Source: Ardenticatenaceae bacterium (GTDB lineage: Bacteria; Chloroflexota; Anaerolineae; Promineifilales; Promineifilaceae). From it: DNA of 64,000 nucleotides. Below are positions 16,874 through 25,600 of this stretch, one piece after another. The stretch spans positions 1 to 64,000 of the forward strand of contig JACKCC010000026.1 in the NCBI GenBank assembly GCA_020634245.1, read 5' to 3'. How positions within the stretch are numbered: position 1 is the first letter of the stretch; each line of letters starts with the position of its first letter. The translations under genes and the position numbers were made by a program. The notes below the pieces were generated by a model that saw only the letters and a list, made by a program, of their open reading frames with translations, did not search any database and had not been told where the DNA came from.

Positions 16874-16927
16874 GTAGGGGCGTACCCTTGTGGTCGCCCA
16901 GAGCAGGGCGGGCACAAGACCCGCCCC
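16874..16927. repeat. GC-rich REP-like repeat, left half (target of IS4 insertion)
   Basis: GTAGGGGCG-N-CGCCC is followed by GGGCGGG-CACAAGA-CCCGCCCC. The last 22 bases (16906-16927) recur exactly at 18356-18377 on the other side of the IS4 element, followed there by TAC. Together they would rebuild one palindromic dispersed repeat. Confidence 0.65.
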
Positions 16928-18354
16928 ATGTATATCAAGTTAAGCATAAAGCTCAGCTAAAGCTAATAAAAGTTGAAAAGTATGAGGCGATTTAGCACTT
17001 TTGTTAATGCGTACGCCATGTGATAAACAAGACCGTAACATAGTCAACGATTCCGCTAAACGCGATAAATCACAGATTGCCAAGGCCAGATTGATAGCAT
17101 GGCGACGCACGGTTGCGGAGGCCTTGACGAAACTGCGGTCAGGGAATTGCCAATTGGCCATCAAAAAAGACCAATGTTGGATGATCATGCCAATCAGCTT
17201 AGCGTACAGTTCACACAAGATACGCCACGGTTTTTCAGAGCGAGATTTATCAATGCGCCCGTGTGATTTCCAAAGTTTGAAAAGCAGCTCGATCTGCCAA
17301 CGCAAGCGAGCCAGGACAAGAATTTCTGCCGGTGTGAGACGGTCAACAGGCACATTGGTGACAAATAAAGTCCAATCACATAAAACTAGTCGTGCTGAGG
17401 AAACGGTTTGGCCTTTACGTTTAGAAGCAGCTTTAAGTTTGCGTCGCCGTTCCCGAGCAACTTCAGCCGGTACCCGAAAACCTACAAACCGGGCTGGGAG
17501 ACGTTTTTTCAACCCTAACTCGATAGGGATGTCAAATGAGCCATTTGTTTGCTGTCGTACAAATGCCGCTTGTGACCATGACTGTCCAGAACTATCAACA
17601 AACCCAGTTTGCGCTTGGGCGCGTGAAAGCCAACAACAACCTGTCCTATCCATTGTTTCTAACGCCTCTAGCTTCCAATACCCCAAGTCACGAATAAGCA
17701 AACTCCTCTCAGGAAGCGGCCGGTTCAAGGTAGACGCAACGCGGTCATGGGTGCGCCCATCAACAAGGTGCGGCCCATCAATTTCCCCATGTAACACATC
17801 CCAGCGGACTTGCAGCTTGACAGCGCCATTGCTCGCAGACCCGCTGCCGCCACACCCTGACCAAACCGGGGCCAACTCTTCTGGCAAGGTGATGCTGCTG
17901 CTATCTTCAATATATACGCCATTGAAGCGTTGTAGAACGGGAATAGCGACTGCTTTTGCCTGGATCGTTTCGGTTAACGCTGCCTGCAAAACCTGGTACA
18001 AGCAATCGCTTGCTGTTTTGGTGAAGCGTTGGTCAAGACCCTGCGGCGTAATCTCTAACCCAACTGTCACGCCAGTTTGGCACAAGGATTCAAGCGTTGC
18101 TTCTGGCTCTTGTAACCAGCCAAAGACTAACGTTTGGCAGAAATTGGCTCCTGTCACCTTCACTTGCCGCTGGGTGAATCCAGTTTTTTGGGCTGCTTCT
18201 GTGGCGGTATGGGTAAGGACATGCTGCATTGCTTGGCTTATCCGTGTTATGATTGTCATGGAGAACTCCTTTGGCTTGCGGTTTCGTGGAAAAAACCAGT
18301 TTGCCTCAAGAGTTCTCTTTTTGCACATATTTATTGCCTTAGCTTGATACCTAT
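16928..18354 (-). mobile_element. IS4-family insertion sequence
   Basis: The element is about 1.43 kb and carries one transposase gene on the minus strand. Its ends are imperfect inverted repeats: the left end begins ATGTATATCAAGTTAAG and the right end, read inward, ATAGGTATCAAGCTAAG. It is flanked by a 22-bp direct repeat within a GC-rich palindrome. It interrupts a REP-like repeat that itself lies in a serine recombinase remnant. Confidence 0.8.
16940..18259 (-). CDS. IS4-family DDE transposase
   Basis: The chosen ATG at 18259 has AGGAGTTCT directly before it and gives 439 residues, starting MTIITRISQAMQHVLTHTAT. DDE landmarks are IEDSSSITLPEEL (first Asp), IRDLGYWKLEAL (second Asp) and the RWQIELLFKLWKSHGRID block. 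The last holds the catalytic Glu in the R-x3-E-x6-K form typical of IS4. The product catalyses cut-and-paste transposition of its element. The reading frame is intact from start to stop, so it may be active. A longer in-frame extension upstream crosses the inverted repeat and is not expected to be translated. Confidence 0.88.
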   Translation of the reverse strand: MTIITRISQAMQHVLTHTATEAAQKTGFTQRQVKVTGANFCQTLVFGWLQEPEATLESLCQTGVTVGLEITPQGLDQRFTKTASDCLYQVLQAALTETIQAKAVAIPVLQRFNGVYIEDSSSITLPEELAPVWSGCGGSGSASNGAVKLQVRWDVLHGEIDGPHLVDGRTHDRVASTLNRPLPERSLLIRDLGYWKLEALETMDRTGCCWLSRAQAQTGFVDSSGQSWSQAAFVRQQTNGSFDIPIELGLKKRLPARFVGFRVPAEVARERRRKLKAASKRKGQTVSSARLVLCDWTLFVTNVPVDRLTPAEILVLARLRWQIELLFKLWKSHGRIDKSRSEKPWRILCELYAKLIGMIIQHWSFLMANWQFPDRSFVKASATVRRHAINLALAICDLSRLAESLTMLRSCLSHGVRINKSAKSPHTFQLLLALAELYA

Positions 18355-18355
18355 G

Positions 18356-18380
18356 GGGCGGGCACAAGACCCGCCCCTAC
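18356..18380. repeat. GC-rich REP-like repeat, right half
   Basis: This is the direct copy of 16906-16927 plus the terminal TAC, restoring the end of the palindromic GTAGGGGCG...CGCCCCTAC repeat that the IS4 element split. Confidence 0.65.
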
Positions 18381-18382
18381 AT

Positions 18383-18520
18383 GACAAGACCCCGTGAATT
18401 CCCAAAGAGCCTTAAATCATCATAATCGACCGGTCGTAACGACTCGATTTCACGCTGAAGTCGATTACGTTTTTCGATATATTCCTGTGGGTGAGGTTCC
18501 CCTTGTAACGCCGCGGCTGT
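18383..18520 (-). pseudogene. Serine recombinase fragment, coiled-coil part
   Basis: On the minus strand a frame reads AAALQGEPHPQEYIEKRNRL then REIESLRPVDYDDLRLFGNS before ending in the GC-rich repeat. The charged helical pattern fits the coiled-coil stretch of a large serine recombinase just before the segment preserved at 16610-16873. The upstream catalytic part is lost at the IS630 junction. Assignment rests on pattern and synteny, not on an alignment. Confidence 0.45.
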
Positions 18521-18521
18521 T

Positions 18522-19671
18522 TATACTGAACACGGTCATAAACTGACATTTTCAAAGGTCTGAAAGTTGAGCGTGAGTAGGCTGGCTAACTGGTCTTTGA
18601 AAGTACCAGACACGTCGGCCAGGCAATCTTCAATCGCCTGCCGGAAGTCGGCAAACTTCTCGTAGTATTGGGAATAGAGACATTGCTTTTTGACAAACTT
18701 CCACAGGCGCTCAATTAGGTTTAGATTAGGCGAGTAAGGCGGTAAGAAAAGGAGTTCGATACGCAAGTCGGCGGCCAATTGTTTAATGAAATGGCAATGT
18801 TGATACCGGGCGTTGTCCAGGACAACCGTGATGGGCAAGTCAGCAAAAGAAGCGGCTAATTGATAGAACAAGGCGGCGACGGAGTGGGCATTGATGTAAC
18901 TGGTGTTGGTGACCGTCACTAACTGTCGAGTGGTGGCGTGCAGTGCACCCAAAACATTGAACCGTTGCCGACCAGCTGGGGCTTTGATGAAGTGGCGGAC
19001 AAAAGACCAAAGGAAGCCAAGGAAGGGCTGCAAGACAAAATGAGCAGCATCGACGAAAAACAAGTGGCGCTGATTGGCCTGGGCATCAGCCAGACGCGGC
19101 GTCAGTTCCTCATCCAGGAACTCCTGTTGTTTCTCTGGGTCAGCCTTAGCCGGTATCTGACCCACTTTACGCCGCTTCAGCCCCAGCTTTTTCAGAAACT
19201 CCGCCACCTGGGTTGGACTACGGCGCAAACCGGTCAGTTTTTCGATACGGGCCACAGCTTCATCAATGGTCGCTGGCGGTCGCCGCTCGAATTCCTGACG
19301 CAGGCTATCCTGGTGGTCATCCAGGTCGCTCTTGGGCTGGTGAAAGTTCAACTCTTTGAGTGTCTCAATCCCGCCTTGTTGATACATCAGGAGATACTCG
19401 CGCAGCGTCGCCTGGCTGATACGCACGATGCGACCGATTTCCTGGTGCGACAGACCCAGCGCTTTCAAATACACCACTTCCATTCGTTGTCGTACCCGAG
19501 GGTGCGGATGGTGGGTACGTTCGCGATGTAACTGGTTAATGGTTTCTGGTGCGAATTGGAGTTTAATCATCTTGTCCTCTGATTGGCAAAAATGACAAAG
19601 TATATCTTTCCCGACCTGTTTGCCAATCATAATCAAAATTGAAATGTCACTCTATGCCCGTGCTGGGTATA
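18522..19671 (-). mobile_element. IS630-family insertion sequence
   Basis: The element is about 1.15 kb. The left end reads TATACTGAACACGGTCATAA and the right end, read inward, TATACCCAGCACGGGCATAG; both continue into TGACATTT. Such TA-ended inverted repeats are expected of IS630/Tc1-mariner elements, which insert at TA. The right end abuts a truncated IS3-family orfB, so the element landed in an older IS. Confidence 0.8.
18536..19570 (-). CDS. IS630-family transposase
   Basis: With the ATG at 19570, preceded by AGAGGACAAG, the protein has 344 residues. The N-terminal part is a helix-turn-helix (LSHQEIGRIVRISQATLREY) with a second winged-helix segment. The DDE domain contains LFFVDAAHF (first Asp), VVLDNARYQHC (second Asp) and PPYSPNLNLIERLWKFVK (catalytic Glu). 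The frame is complete, so the element may be active. Confidence 0.88.
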   Translation of the reverse strand: MIKLQFAPETINQLHRERTHHPHPRVRQRMEVVYLKALGLSHQEIGRIVRISQATLREYLLMYQQGGIETLKELNFHQPKSDLDDHQDSLRQEFERRPPATIDEAVARIEKLTGLRRSPTQVAEFLKKLGLKRRKVGQIPAKADPEKQQEFLDEELTPRLADAQANQRHLFFVDAAHFVLQPFLGFLWSFVRHFIKAPAGRQRFNVLGALHATTRQLVTVTNTSYINAHSVAALFYQLAASFADLPITVVLDNARYQHCHFIKQLAADLRIELLFLPPYSPNLNLIERLWKFVKKQCLYSQYYEKFADFRQAIEDCLADVSGTFKDQLASLLTLNFQTFENVSL

Positions 19672-20183
19672 GCATGGATTCCATGCTGCCGCATCAGCCG
19701 GGCGACCCGGTGAATGCTGCAGGCAACCTGATTCTTCACCTCTTCGTAGATGCGTGGGATGCCGTATGTGCCGTCGCTAGCTGCAAACGCCTTCTCAATC
19801 GCGGCCAACAGCTCCTGGTTGGCCGTCTCCCACTGCCTGACGGCCCGCGTCCGCCAGGCGCAATACTCGCTGGATGAGACCTGCAGGAGCCGACACATCT
19901 GCTGACTTCCCACCGGTCGCGATGCTGCTCAATGAACGTGTATCTCATTGGCTCGGGGTGCACTTGATGTCCCTTCCGCCGCCGCTTTTTTGCGATTCTA
20001 ACGGGAGAGCAAACCCTGCGTGATACCTAACTCCCGCTCAATATCCGACGCAGAACGGTCGGTTGTCCGCAGTAAATTGATCGCCCGCTCTTTGAATTCA
20101 TCCGGGTATTCTCGTTTCTGTTTTTCATCTGTTTCCTCCAAAAAAAAGTGTACTCAATTTCTAAATTTCTTGCGTCCACTTTT
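19672..20183 (-). pseudogene. IS3-family insertion sequence remnant (orfA and truncated orfB)
   Basis: On the minus strand orfA starts at 20128 after GGAGG, but one A seems missing early. The transposase-like frame EYPDEFKERAINLLRTTDRS is out of phase with the ATG and later hits a TAG at 19998-20000 where Trp is expected. orfB begins MRYTFIEQHRDRWEV at 19948, then shifts frame into MCRLLQVSSSEYCAWRTRAV and GTYGIPRIYEEVKNQ. It is cut off at the IS630 end near 19672. At least two frameshifts, one nonsense codon and one truncation make it inactive. The ISL3 element at 20184 sits at its other end. Confidence 0.75.
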
Positions 20184-21955
20184 GGTTCTTCACCAACTTT
20201 GGTGCAAAAACTTTCGTAGAATAAGCATTGTGGATAAGCTATGACCCCTGAAATCACATCAGGAGGCTACTCATGGCTTTTACTCTTGCCACAGATCTTG
20301 TGCCCGGTTGCAAAATAGATCAGATCCTCACCGATGAGTGGAGCTTAACCATTCAGGCTCATAGTACAGCTACGATGGTAGCTTGTCCCAACTGTACTCA
20401 GTTATCCAGCAGCGTACACACTTACTATACGCGGTCCCCACAAGACCTGCCGATTGGCGCGAAAGTTGTCCGGCTGCAACTACAGGTTCGACGTTTTCGC
20501 TGTCACAATTCAAGTTGTGCCAAACGCACGTTTTCCGAGCGGCTACCCCAACTACTGCAACCTTATGCGCAGAAGACAGAGCGATTTATCACCGCCCTTT
20601 ACCATACAGCTCAGGCTTTAGGTGGCGCCGCGGCGGCGCGACTGTTGGTTCTCTTACAGTTGCCAACCAGCGCCACCACATTGCTCCGAATTATTCGCCG
20701 CTTGTTTGCCAGCCCGACAGCGATGCCGCGCGTTGTGGGAGTGGATGATTGGGCGAAGCGGAAAGGTACGGCTTATGGCACTATTCTGGTGGATCTGGAA
20801 CGTCACCAAGTTATCGACCTTTTGCCTGACCGTACGGCCGAAACGGTCGAACAGTGGCTGAAAGACCATCCAGGTATTGAAGTTGTCACGCGAGACCGGT
20901 CAACCGAATATGCCCGCGGTGTGACCAACGGTGCGCCGCAAGCGCAACAAGTGGCTGACCGTTGGCACCTGCTGCTGAATTTGCGCCAAATGCTGGAACG
21001 TTTAATCAGTCGCTGGTATCAGCGTTTAAACCTGTTGCCGGTGATGAAAGCTATTTCTGGAGAAGAGAAGATGGTGTCAAGGCGCGACTCTTTTCGCAGA
21101 ACGGAGAGCGAAAGAGCTGTGAGCCAGGCCAGTCGCGCCAAACGGCTGGCTCGCTATCAAGAAATTCAGCAGCGTAAGCGTAGTGGGCAAAACATCCGTC
21201 AAATTGCCCTGGCAATGAAGCTTACCCGCATCACGGTCCGTCTCTACTATTACGCTGAGGAATTTCCCGAGCGTAATACCCGCCGCCCCTTACCCAGTAT
21301 CCTCGACCCATATCTGCCTTATCTAGAGCGGCGTCTCCAAGAAGGCTGCGAAAATGCGTCACAATTGTGGCGGGAGATTCAGGGAAAGGGGTATCCTGGC
21401 ACCAAACGCCAGGTGTTTCGCTGGGTACAAATACACCGCACAAAGCCTGCGCCTTCCTCCAGAAAAGATACGCTGCCAACGAGCTCAAGGTCGACCATCA
21501 TAGAAACAGTCCCTGTTAATAGGCACACTCGTGACCCTCTACCATCCGTCAAACAGTTGGCCTGGCTGCTGGTTTTGGCCCCAGAAGCCTTGTCTGCTGA
21601 GGAAAAGGCTGTTTTACAGCGCATTCAAAAAGATGCGAAAGTTGAAATTGTTTATCGATTGGCACAACAATTTATGAACCTGGTTCGCCAACACCAGTCC
21701 GATCAACTAGATTCGTGGTTGGAGGCGTGTGCACAAAGTGGTATTGGTAATCTTCAGACATTTGCGGAGGGGATTCGTCGCGATTACGCAGCTGTTTCTG
21801 CCTGCCTAAAAACATCCTACAGTAACGGCCAGACAGAAGGACAGGTGAATCGGTTGAAGTGTTTGAAACGGCAGATGTATGGCCGTGCCAACCTTGATTT
21901 ATTGAGGATTAGGCTGCTTTATTCACCACCATTGCACCAAAGTTGGTGAAGAACC
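20184..21955 (+). mobile_element. ISL3-family insertion sequence, complete
   Basis: Perfect 24-bp terminal inverted repeats (GGTTCTTCACCAACTTTGGT plus four more bases) lie at 20184-20207 and 21932-21955. ACTTTT flanks both sides (20178-20183 and 21956-21961), probably part of the target duplication. Length is 1,772 bp with a single transposase gene. It appears to have entered the end of the IS3 remnant. Confidence 0.9.
20273..21949 (+). CDS. ISL3-family transposase
   Basis: The 558-residue protein has the N-terminal zinc-finger pattern of ISL3 transposases (CPNC ... FRCHNSSCAKRTF), followed by the DDE domain with VGVDDWAKRKGTAYGTILVD and VVTRDRSTEYARG. A helix-turn-helix (RSGQNIRQIALAMKLTRITV) lies in the middle, and a C-terminal catalytic segment contains TSYSNGQTEGQVNRLKCLKR. 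It should catalyse transposition of its own element, whose inverted repeats closely flank the gene. The start ATG follows CAGGAGGCTACTC. The 3' end overlaps the right inverted repeat. Nothing suggests damage. Confidence 0.9.
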   Translation: MAFTLATDLVPGCKIDQILTDEWSLTIQAHSTATMVACPNCTQLSSSVHTYYTRSPQDLPIGAKVVRLQLQVRRFRCHNSSCAKRTFSERLPQLLQPYAQKTERFITALYHTAQALGGAAAARLLVLLQLPTSATTLLRIIRRLFASPTAMPRVVGVDDWAKRKGTAYGTILVDLERHQVIDLLPDRTAETVEQWLKDHPGIEVVTRDRSTEYARGVTNGAPQAQQVADRWHLLLNLRQMLERLISRWYQRLNLLPVMKAISGEEKMVSRRDSFRRTESERAVSQASRAKRLARYQEIQQRKRSGQNIRQIALAMKLTRITVRLYYYAEEFPERNTRRPLPSILDPYLPYLERRLQEGCENASQLWREIQGKGYPGTKRQVFRWVQIHRTKPAPSSRKDTLPTSSRSTIIETVPVNRHTRDPLPSVKQLAWLLVLAPEALSAEEKAVLQRIQKDAKVEIVYRLAQQFMNLVRQHQSDQLDSWLEACAQSGIGNLQTFAEGIRRDYAAVSACLKTSYSNGQTEGQVNRLKCLKRQMYGRANLDLLRIRLLYSPPLHQSW

Positions 21956-22029
21956 ACTTTTTTGGGGGATCCTCAGGCCCAACCCCGCGACAAAACTGGA
22001 TGATTACACACTCTTTTTATCATTAAACA

Positions 22030-22139
22030 TTATCGGAAATAAACAATGGGACATTGATTCACACGGATTTACACAAATAAAACAGTCAAAATCAGTGTTT
22101 ATCTGTGTCCGATTGTTTACATAACCCTATTTCCGATAA
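22030..22139. repeat. Inverted repeat, possible MITE relic, between the IS island and the CIS operon
   Basis: TTATCGGAAATA (22030-22041) recurs inverted as TATTTCCGATAA (22128-22139). Weaker complementarity continues inward, for example AAACAAT near 22042 with ATTGTTT near 22113. The stretch 21962-22142 contains no gene that I can support. Confidence 0.4.
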
Positions 22140-22142
22140 ACT

Positions 22143-22649
22143 TTATTGCATCGCAACACGACAGGGTGGTTTTTCCTCTTCTCTATCCTCTTCTGGTTCA
22201 GGAACAATGCAATTAGAAAAAATCAGCCTAGCATCAGCATTTTCTTTATGGCGATAAATGTCCAGAGACAATGGTTCTGATTCTGGCGATATATCTTCCT
22301 CGACAGTCAGCGCCCGGTCTTGCTCTAAATCCAGATGAATAGACTGAGTTGGGCTGGCTGCGAGCAGTTTGATTTGTTTTGTCTGTTCAGCCGAAGCGCG
22401 GATGGCGAACGAACATTGAATCCTTTCAGGGATAATGAACACGCGGCCGTCCAACCGGCATTCCTCATCTACGGCGCGGATTTCCTCCGACTTAACTTTA
22501 ACAGTCAACCAATCCCGCACCTGCCTGGCAGTAGGAATATCAAGATCGATCCTGGCGCGATTACCGTCATCTCTGCCGTTCAACATAAGCAGCAGGGCAA
22601 AAATGAGAATTAGCAGGATAAAAAGAAATATCAGTAGGCGCCGGCTCAT
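22143..22649 (-). CDS. Single-pass membrane protein, last gene of the CIS operon
   Basis: I do not recognise a family. The 168-residue protein begins MSRRLLIFLFILLILIFALL, an arginine-led hydrophobic helix (residues 5-23) that should leave the rest outside the cytoplasm. The remaining 140 residues are acidic, with a proline/glutamate-rich end (EPEEDREEEKPPCRV) and three or four cysteines. Its start overlaps the stop of the LamG giant by four bases, so the two are translationally coupled. Coupling suggests that it assists or caps that membrane-anchored protein, but this is inference. Confidence 0.7.
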   Translation of the reverse strand: MSRRLLIFLFILLILIFALLLMLNGRDDGNRARIDLDIPTARQVRDWLTVKVKSEEIRAVDEECRLDGRVFIIPERIQCSFAIRASAEQTKQIKLLAASPTQSIHLDLEQDRALTVEEDISPESEPLSLDIYRHKENADARLIFSNCIVPEPEEDREEEKPPCRVAMQ

Positions 22650-25600
22650 GGTCGAGTAAAGCCCGGAGTAGCTGTGTTAAAATCGGACGCTATCCATGAT
22701 GGGCCGGCAACCCGGATATGAAATGCATGGGGAGAGCGATCACAGGTCAAGTCAAGGCCGCAAACATCGGCGCTGGTCCGGCCAGGACCGTCGTCGAATG
22801 CCCAATAAGCATACTCATTGAAAAATTCTCCAGGTAAATCGCGCCAGCCATCTATTTCTTTTTCAGATAAGGCGCGGTTCCAGACACGGATTTCATCCAA
22901 CATGCCATGGTAGGCGAACTGCTGCCCGGTGGGACAAAGACCACCGACATAGAATCCGGGAGGGCAGCCGGTGTTGTCTACTCGCACTGTGATGGGGTTG
23001 GCAATCAAATCAGCGCCTTTTACTTCATCTCCATTACGGAACAGTTGAAGCGATTCAACGGTGCCGCTGTTAATATCATAAGTGAGTACGGCCGCATAGT
23101 GTACCCATTGGCCTACAGAGATTGGTTTTTCGTCTTTAACGGCCGTCCACCCGGCACTGCGCGGTCGAGCCACAAAAGCTACGTGGCCATCATCATCAAT
23201 GATAACCCCCAACCATATATTGGGTGGGACCGGCGGGATCGAAGGCAGCGGATTCAGGCTGGTTGCTGTTTCAGTGATAGTTTGTGTGGTAGTGAGAACG
23301 GCCGTTTCCGTTTTATCAATTCCCTGCAACAGGGCATCTGAAGTATTGCTTCCATTCGACTGATTTGTGCCATCCCCGGTCGGCTGTGGTGGATTCGAGT
23401 CGCCGCCTTGCCGAATGGCAGTTCCCGCACCTGTCGCCTGGAGATGTCTGGTCAGTATTTCGATTGGCATAGTAAGCCGTTTACCATTAGCATTGGGTGA
23501 ACCATTTTTTAGGCTGGTTAAGTTTTCAAACTGGATTAAAGATTCAATGGAAAGCCGGGCATTGTTGATCGCCGTCTGTAATTCAGCAATTAACGCCTCT
23601 TCACTGGCAGCTCGATCCCCTTCATCGGCCACCTGGTTGATCAAAGCCGACAATCCAATCTGGGGTCGAAGGATCACATTTTGAGCGTTGAGCACACGCA
23701 GCAGCGCCAGGTTAAGCGCTTCCAACCGCTGTTTCAAATCCAGCTTGAGCGCACGCTCCGTTTCATTATCAATGACGCCTGAATTCAATTCCTGATCTAA
23801 TCGCAAGATCACAAAGTAAGTATCAATGTAGGTCTGCCAACGCACCGGATTGCGCGTGGACAACAAAGCATTGGCCATTTCCTGCCGCAGCTGCGTTTTG
23901 ATTTGCTCGCCAACAGCCGGATTGGGCGTTAACAATTGGCGGAAGCTGGGCCGGATGCGGAGCGCAATCTGATTGGCAACCCGCAGGGCGACTTCTTGAG
24001 CCAGGGCATCAGCCAGTACCAGCGGGATATCGGGTTCCTGCTGGCGGCCTTGCTGTGCCGCCAGCGCGTCATCTAATTCTTGCCGGGCGGACGCTACTTC
24101 AGAATTCAGCGACTCGATGTAAGCGTTGATGTTGTTGATGATGTCTTGTCGCAGGCGGGCATTGCCACCAGAGGAAATCAGCCGGTCGCGTTCGGCCGTT
24201 GCCGCTTCTAGCTTGGCCAAAGCGGCGTCCACGTTGTAGTCCACGCCGGATTTGAGAGCCTGTTGGGCGGCCAGGAGAGCGGCCGTTTGCACAACTTCCT
24301 GGGTAGTCTTCCTGGGAGTCCTGGTGCCCAATATCCAATCCAGGTAGGGACCGATAAGGAGTTCAACATTGTTTTTCTGAGCGGCGGCCATTCCGGCTTC
24401 GACGGCATTGTTCACGGCCGTATCCAATTCCACCGTCAAATTTTGCAGCGTTTCTTCCCGCAGCCCTAACGAAGCCAGCGACGATTGCAGATTTTGAAAA
24501 TCTTGCAATTGTGCCTGAAGCAGGTCGGCCTGGGCCTGGTTCAAAGCTCGTTGGGCTGTTTCCTGTTCGGCGGGCGTTGTTGCGTTCAGAACATTTGATT
24601 GGGCATGAGAAACGGCCGTTTCCAATACCGCCCGCTCGGCCAATGTCTGCTGCGCCTCCTGCGTAATCTGGTCAATCTGGGCCGCCTCAGCATCCACAGT
24701 CGCCACCGCTATCTTCGCTTCGGCCACTTCCGATTCGGCGTTTTGACTGGCCAGCAGGTTGGATACGGCCGTTTGCAGTTCCGTAATGGCGCGTGTCGCC
24801 AATAACTTTTGCAACGTTAATTGTTCGTCCACATTAATCGGTGCGCTGCCCCCAGCTAACGTTGCCACCTCCTCAGGCGTCAAAACACGGTTATACACTC
24901 TAAATTCGTCAATATATCCTCTAAAGGATCTGCCAATAACTAAATCATCATCTAAATCTGCCGAAATCGGCCCAACCCCCGCTTCCGTACCAATATTGAC
25001 CCCGTCAATGTAATACGTTAAATCATTATTGTTCATGATAATGGCGATGTGCTGCCATTGACCATAATTCAATTCAACTTGTTGGGTAAAATCACCCTCC
25101 CGGTTGTGATTGCTGAAATATACAATACCAGGGGCAATACCAAAGGAAAACCCATCATTGGCACTATTGGCCAGATTAGTTCCAAAAATGAGCTGTCCAC
25201 CTGTTGAGAATGCAGGCAAAAACCAGGCAGATACCGAAAAATTGTTAGTCAAACCATTGATTCGGGGCGCATGGTTCACTCGCACTAAATCTTGCTCCGT
25301 CCCTTCCCCTGTGAGAGCAAATGGATTGGCCATGTCTGTGATTGGGGAAGCAGCAGAAATGAATGCCGCCCCATCTTGTTGCAAGGCTCCATGATAGCCA
25401 TTGCCTGATTTATCCTGAACAACTGTTCCGCCACCTTCGTTAAAATCCCAGTAACCAATCAGGCCAGCTTCCTCGAAGAGACGCTGGCGCAATCTTTCGT
25501 CGCGGATTTGTGCGCCTCGTTCCGGGAAAAGCAGTAGATTCACATCGGTGTCCAATTGTTCATCCAACCAGGGACTCAATTCACTTAGAGCATTATCAAA

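Noticed and set aside
17001..18347. A 448-codon open frame on the plus strand opposite the IS4 transposase
   Set aside because: It mirrors the transposase in antisense, has no recognisable domain or ribosome site, and the minus-strand frame has clear DDE motifs.
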